From Metabacillus sp. B2-18 (lineage in GTDB: Bacteria > Bacillota > Bacilli > Bacillales > Bacillaceae): DNA of 64,000 nucleotides. A model generated the notes under the pieces. That model was not told where the DNA came from and did not search any database. It saw only the letters and a program-made list of their open reading frames with translations. Location: assembly GCF_021117275.1 (NCBI RefSeq), contig NZ_CP088245.1, positions 3,323,501 through 3,387,500 of the forward strand, written 5' to 3'. The translations under genes and the position numbers were made by a program. Of this stretch, positions 59,843-64,000 are shown piece by piece. The number at the start of each line of letters is the position of its first letter. Positions within the stretch are counted from its first letter, which is position 1.

Positions 59843-61366
59843 TTACTGACCTCCTGTTAATTGTCCATATTGAGCTACATTCGATTTTTTAACTTTATAA
59901 TCTACTAGATTAGTAGGCGTTTTCTCTTTCGAAAGGTCATGGATTTTGACGTTTGCGTTTGTCAGTTTTTGAATTATTTCATGAACCACTTCATACCTAA
60001 ATATCTGCGTTTGTTCCGCCTGTTGTAAAGCTTGCGTGAGTTTCTCCATTCCTATCTCCCGATGGAGAAGGAGTAGACGAATAAACTTTCGATCTCCTGC
60101 AGCACCTTCTTGTTCACGCATCTTTTGATGGAAACGCCTGAACACTTCTGGTACTTTAGAAGATTGAAAGGCACGGGCATCTCTGACAGCACGTGGTTTC
60201 TTTAATAGAGCTTCTAGATAATGATCTAAAACGGTAACCATTTGATTTCTCTCATAGGAACGAGAATGTTCCGCGATCACTTGATTTTGAGCCACAACGA
60301 TCACACGATCCACAAAAATTTTTGCCCACACAGCTTGACCGACATAGCTACATGGAACAGAGTATTGGTTGGTATCAACGGTTATTAAAGATGTTTTATT
60401 TACTTGGCATGAAACAAGCCTACACGCCTCAAAACGGTTCTCTGGCAATGGGTGAAGCTGTTGTTTCTCCTTTTCCCACATAGCTAAAACTGTTTCTTTT
60501 GAGTAAGGTACCATTCGTCTATCAGCCTCTTGTAGGCACCATTCTGAAAGGTATTCATTTAATTCCTCTAACGATTGGACTTCTGGTTTAGGTACAAGGG
60601 CATTTCTTCTTATATAACCTACTGTCCCTTCAATGCGTCCTTTTTCGTTTCCAGATCGTACATTACAAAATTCTGCTTTGAATAAATAATGAGCCTGGAG
60701 AGCGATAAAAGATTCTTGTTCGAGGCGATCACGCCCCTGAAGAATTTTAAGTACAGCTGTTTTTAAATTATCGAAGAGTCCTTCAGTTGGAACGCCTCCA
60801 AAAAACTCAAACGCATGAACAAAACCATCTAAGAAAGCTTCTTGTTTTTCATTTAGATAAGCTCTTACAAATCGTAGGCGGCTTGCCGAAAGCTGAATGC
60901 AAAAGAGGTAAACACGTTGCGTTCGACCCTGTAGAATAATGTCCGCCTCTCCCCAGTCGAATTGGAATTGGTGGCCGAGTTGAAAATCAAGTGGAATGAA
61001 GACTTCCTGTAGTTTCTTTTTACGTTTGGCAACGATTTTTCGAATATTGGATGCGGAACCTTTGAAATCATACTCGTCTTCTAGTCGATTGAAGATTCTC
61101 GCAGCTGTATGTTTTTGTTTTCCCCAGCTCTTTAGATCTTCCTCAAGCCATTGATCGATAATCGGCAATACTCGCTTTGTTTCATCAGAATACTGCTTTG
61201 TACCATAGACCTTTTGGCGTTGAATGGTTGTAGGAGCTACATTTTGTTTTAAGTATTTACTAACGGTGTTTCTTGAAATACCAAGTTTTTCTGCAATTTG
61301 TCTTTGTGATAATCCTTCAACCTCTTTTAAAAATTTGATACGATGAAATTGAGCCATATTGATCAT
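59843..61366 (-). CDS. istA: IS21-family transposase IstA
   Basis: 507-residue DDE transposase. An N-terminal HTH (EVEGLSQRQIAEKLGISRNT) is followed by a catalytic core with FQFDWGEADI, LFDNLKTAV and NEKGRIEGTVGYIRRN (D, D, E all present), and a C-terminal domain. Length and motifs are complete, so the element could be active. Confidence 0.95.
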   Translation of the reverse strand: MINMAQFHRIKFLKEVEGLSQRQIAEKLGISRNTVSKYLKQNVAPTTIQRQKVYGTKQYSDETKRVLPIIDQWLEEDLKSWGKQKHTAARIFNRLEDEYDFKGSASNIRKIVAKRKKKLQEVFIPLDFQLGHQFQFDWGEADIILQGRTQRVYLFCIQLSASRLRFVRAYLNEKQEAFLDGFVHAFEFFGGVPTEGLFDNLKTAVLKILQGRDRLEQESFIALQAHYLFKAEFCNVRSGNEKGRIEGTVGYIRRNALVPKPEVQSLEELNEYLSEWCLQEADRRMVPYSKETVLAMWEKEKQQLHPLPENRFEACRLVSCQVNKTSLITVDTNQYSVPCSYVGQAVWAKIFVDRVIVVAQNQVIAEHSRSYERNQMVTVLDHYLEALLKKPRAVRDARAFQSSKVPEVFRRFHQKMREQEGAAGDRKFIRLLLLHREIGMEKLTQALQQAEQTQIFRYEVVHEIIQKLTNANVKIHDLSKEKTPTNLVDYKVKKSNVAQYGQLTGGQ

Positions 61367-61461
61367 CCTTTTGTTCCTCTTCTCTGATTGATAGTTTGGT
61401 CACTTACAATCATAAAAGAGGTTAATTAAATTGGAAATCGTGTGGCTCATTTTTTATGTGA

Positions 61462-62478
61462 TCAAACTATTGAAAAGTGGCTCAAATCTAATTTATCAAA
61501 TACACTATTATTTATCTCAAACTTCTTAATATTTTGTTGATCGTTCAATAAACAGATTATACTGTTTGCTATGGCTTCTATATCACCCGCTTTCACTAGT
61601 AAACCGTTTTCTCCCTTAACTACTGACGAGATCGAACCTACATCCGTAGAGACTACTGGCAATCCATAGCTCATAGCTTCCAGGATTGACATAGGCATCC
61701 CCTCATTGTAAGAAGGTAAAACAAAAATTATACTCTTGCGATAGATTTCATTGATTTTTACTTGATCTGAAATCCACCCCGGTATTTCAAACATATCTTC
61801 TAGATTTAATTCTTCTATTTTCTTCTTAACTCTCTCAACTTCCCCGTCACCAGCAATTAAAAATTTATATTTTGGGTCCACTTTACCTTTAATTCTTAAA
61901 GAAGCTTCTATCAAATCATAAGTTCCTTTTCTTTGAGAAAGGATTCCCATTGTGGTAATATATATTTTTTCATTTGAATATTCAGTACTTTTAGGGAATA
62001 CTGCATTTTCAAAAGAAACAACCTTTGTTTGACTAATGGATTGATAGTATTCTTTCCAGAGTTCACCGAGAGCAAGAATTATTGTAGCTTTATTCAAAGT
62101 ATCCCTAATCTCTTTTTTCTTAAAATCAGAATTGTTATTATAAAAGTCTTTAAATTGAGAGCCATGCATGTGAAGTATTATAGGTATATTTTTATATTTT
62201 AAAAGCTGTATTATATATTTTTTACGAATGAAGCTTCCCTTATAGGACATATGAATATGGGCCACATTATATTGCTGATTTATAAAGCTCAACTTTATAA
62301 ATAGCTTAATAAATTGAAGAACAAAATAACATATATTTAAAAAATGATTACTTCCATAATAAGTAGGGAAATATTCGAGATCAACCTTTTGAGATAATCC
62401 AGCTTCAAAATAGTTTCTTACAACACGGGTTATTCCCCCATTTACTCGTAAATGAGAACCAATCATAATTACTTTCAT
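61462..62478 (-). pseudogene. GT4 glycosyltransferase truncated at its C-terminus by IS21
   Basis: The reading from ATG 62478 (AGGGGA upstream) gives a GT-B family 4 transferase of about 330 native residues. The donor-binding EX7E-type motif is LPSYNEGMPMSILEAMSYGL, and VNGGITRVVRNYF starts the acceptor domain. The last natural codons run into the IS21 right end (…FDKLD), and the frame ends in IS sequence (LSHFSIV). Perhaps 15-30 residues are lost. Function may survive, but downstream genes are separated by the IS. Confidence 0.85.
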
Positions 62479-62527
62479 ATATATACTTCCCCTTTTCAAT
62501 TTTAATAAATAATACTGCTCTTAATTA

Positions 62528-63013
62528 TCAAGTAATTCTTTGCAAGAACTTTTCTATTATGCTAATTATATTTTTTGTATTTGATTCGTATTTCCTAAAT
62601 TTCAAATTTTCAACTTGTTTTATCGCACTTTCGATATCGGTTATATCAGAAACTGCATAGATTATTTTTGAATTAGAGAACTGTTCTAATATTTCAGACT
62701 GATGATTATCTACATGCTCCCCAAATTCTTTTTTTCTAGGAACACCTATTACAACTTTCCCCTTTTTGACAGCAGTTATAATGGAGCCCGTCCCCCCATG
62801 TGTAATAATGATAGAACTCTTATCAATCATTTGCATAAATTCATCTTTATTAAGAAATGGTTTAAATGAATAGTAGTTTGGCTCGTATGTTGAATAGCCG
62901 ATTTGGGCAAAAATTTCATCAGATTTAAGGACCTTTTTCTGAATTAAATGGTCTATCTCTTCTAATAGTCTATTAAATTGAAATTTCTGTGAACCAACAG
63001 TAACAAATATCAA
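62528..63013 (-). CDS. PssE/Alg13-like glycosyltransferase subunit
   Basis: 161 residues from a TTG start with GGAGGGGG upstream. FVTVGSQKFQFNRLLEEI, then IITHGGTGSIITAV and VIGVPRKKEFGEHVDNHQ are the C-terminal donor-binding half of split GT28-type transferases (Alg13, CpsG/PssE). It overlaps pssD-like by three bases, and the two would form one enzyme that adds a hexose to a lipid-linked sugar. Confidence 0.85.
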   Translation of the reverse strand: MIFVTVGSQKFQFNRLLEEIDHLIQKKVLKSDEIFAQIGYSTYEPNYYSFKPFLNKDEFMQMIDKSSIIITHGGTGSIITAVKKGKVVIGVPRKKEFGEHVDNHQSEILEQFSNSKIIYAVSDITDIESAIKQVENLKFRKYESNTKNIISIIEKFLQRIT

Positions 63014-63468
63014 TAGATGCCCCCTCCATAAATTGCATTTGGATAAAATTCCTTCAAGTCTTCCCATTGAATGATAACTAAATCCGCAATCTTTGACATA
63101 ATTTTTCCTGTTATCGTGGGAGTGCTAATTTTAGAGAAAGATTCTATAAAAATCACTTTAGTTTTAAAGAGTTTTGATATTAAGCAGATAGGGATAGTAG
63201 CTAAAGCACCCGTAGAGATTATAACCTCAGGCTTCTCTTTCCATAATATAATTAAAGATTTGATAATTAATATCAATAACTTAGCAACAAATAAAATCTC
63301 ATGCCTATTAATTTGAGTTACATTATAAACCTTTATATTATTTGAATTAAATGTATATTTTGTTTTTTCAGTTAAGATAAAACTTTTATAACTATTCATT
63401 ATTGGATAAAGCATCATTAGTTGCTCTAGATGTCCACCTGAAGATGCAGCAAAACATATTTTCACCAT
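63010..63468 (-). CDS. PssD/Alg14-like glycosyltransferase subunit
   Basis: 152 residues. The Alg14-type start KICFAASSGGHLEQLMML and a membrane-associated segment (about 70-90; FVAKLLILIIKSLIILW) recruit the PssE-like partner. VIISTGALATIPICLISKL is also typical. It is co-translated with the partner through a TATTGA overlap. Confidence 0.85.
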   Translation of the reverse strand: MVKICFAASSGGHLEQLMMLYPIMNSYKSFILTEKTKYTFNSNNIKVYNVTQINRHEILFVAKLLILIIKSLIILWKEKPEVIISTGALATIPICLISKLFKTKVIFIESFSKISTPTITGKIMSKIADLVIIQWEDLKEFYPNAIYGGGIY

Positions 63469-63489
63469 TCATCCCTCTTTCAACTGACA

Positions 63490-63532
63490 AGTAAAAAAGT
63501 CTCCCTAAAAAACTTAAGAGACGTTTCTAAAT
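63490..63532 (-). terminator. Terminator-like hairpin after the GH10 gene
   Basis: Minus-strand GTCTC..GAGAC stem followed by six T, between the GH10 gene and the pssD-like gene. It may be partial, since the following genes lack an evident promoter. Confidence 0.55.
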
Positions 63533-63546
63533 AATGCCAACTCACA

Positions 63547-64000
63547 TTATTTTTTCAATTTTCCATATATTGATTTATAACTTAGCTTTTGCTCATAATC
63601 TCTATCAAAAAGCAACGGGGCATCTGGTTGCCCTGAATATTCTGGAATCCATGAATATTTATCAGTCACTCCCCAAGTTACCATTGCAGTACAATTAGAA
63701 TACAGGAGACAGACATCTAAGATTTTTGAATACATCTCTGCTTGCTGCTGCAGCCTTTTTTTATAGGGTTTATCGCTATTTTGAATTGCTATATCCAATT
63801 CTGTAATATGAACTTCTAATCCTATGAGTTTATATCTATTAATATTCTCCTTAATCTTTTCCTCGTCTTTTGGGGACATGATGTCGGAGTGCATTTGAAA
63901 TCCAACTCCGTCAATCGGCACTCCTCTTTTCATAAAATCTTCCAACATTCTAAAAATTGCATTCGACTTTTGATTTATCCCTTCATTACTATAATCATTA
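63547..64000 (-). CDS. GH10-type endo-glycosidase (xylanase-like), C-terminal part
   Basis: The window ends inside the gene. The visible 151 codons include NDYSNEGINQKSNAIFRML near the cut, GVPIDGVGFQMHSDI, the GH10 nucleophile in VHITELDIAI, and CTAMVTWGVTDKYSWIP. GH10 enzymes hydrolyse beta-1,4-xylans. In a polysaccharide cluster it may trim or release the exported polymer, as known for some EPS-linked glycosidases. The signal peptide lies outside the window. Confidence 0.85.
   Translation of the reverse strand, partial: NDYSNEGINQKSNAIFRMLEDFMKRGVPIDGVGFQMHSDIMSPKDEEKIKENINRYKLIGLEVHITELDIAIQNSDKPYKKRLQQQAEMYSKILDVCLLYSNCTAMVTWGVTDKYSWIPEYSGQPDAPLLFDRDYEQKLSYKSIYGKLKK

Larger units (their letters stand above)
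58951..61484 (-). mobile_element. IS21-family insertion sequence
   Basis: Both ends begin TGAGCCA: 58951 on the plus strand and 61484 on the minus strand. Each has further subterminal copies (TGATCAC, GTGAGCCAC), as usual for IS21 transposase binding. It carries istA and istB. The right end lies inside the GT4 glycosyltransferase gene. I could not find a clean target duplication. Confidence 0.9.

Overview
This is a low-GC chromosome segment of a spore-forming Bacillaceae bacterium, probably a Bacillus sensu lato such as Metabacillus, Cytobacillus or the B. megaterium relatives; species cannot be fixed from sequence alone. The backbone follows the B. subtilis gene order almost exactly: spo0A-spoIVB-recN-argR-tlyA-dxs-ispA-xseB-xseA-folD-nusB-yqhY-accC-accB-spoIIIAH..AA-yqhV-efp-papA-aroQ-yqhR/Q/P/O-mntR-lipM-yqhL-gcvPB-gcvPA-gcvT-yqhH-yqhG-sinI-sinR.

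Layout. 1-25.9 kb: core genes, mostly on the minus strand (sporulation control, DNA repair, arginine regulation, isoprenoid and folate synthesis, biotin-dependent fatty-acid initiation, and the full eight-gene spoIIIA channel operon). 26.0-31.7 kb: an App-type oligopeptide ABC importer inserted between yqhO and mntR. 32.9-38.1 kb: a vitamin B12-dependent (class II) ribonucleotide reductase gene, nrdJ, split into three exons by two group I introns. Each intron carries a different homing-endonuclease gene, and one of these is decayed. The promoter carries a pair of NrdR-box-like sites. 38.3-40.5 kb: an IS200-type element whose end hairpin has been split by an IS150-like IS3 element. 40.5-51.6 kb: lipoate and glycine-cleavage genes (lipM, yqhL, gcvT-PA-PB with a tandem glycine riboswitch), interrupted by an accessory block with a frameshifted membrane protein, a CBS-domain transporter, a MerR-like coiled-coil protein and a soluble chemoreceptor. 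51.9-55.5 kb: yqhH, yqhG and the sinI-sinR biofilm switch, with a c-di-GMP-I riboswitch in the sinI leader. 55.6-64 kb: the downstream end of an exopolysaccharide cluster on the minus strand (GH10 glycosidase, PssD/PssE-like pair, GT4 transferase, Wzy-like polymerase, a second SinR-like regulator, YwqE/CpsB phosphatase), broken by an IS21-family element that truncates the GT4 gene.

How it fits together: Spo0A, SinI/SinR and probably c-di-GMP meet at sinI, which antagonises SinR and thereby biofilm matrix genes, and a matrix-type polysaccharide cluster with its own SinR paralogue lies next door. LipM, GcvT/PA/PB and the glycine riboswitch form the glycine cleavage and lipoylation module. nrdJ supplies deoxynucleotides without oxygen dependence, but only if both introns self-splice. 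Both insertion sites are in highly conserved coding positions, and one sits directly after the active-site Asn-Pro-Cys-Gly motif.
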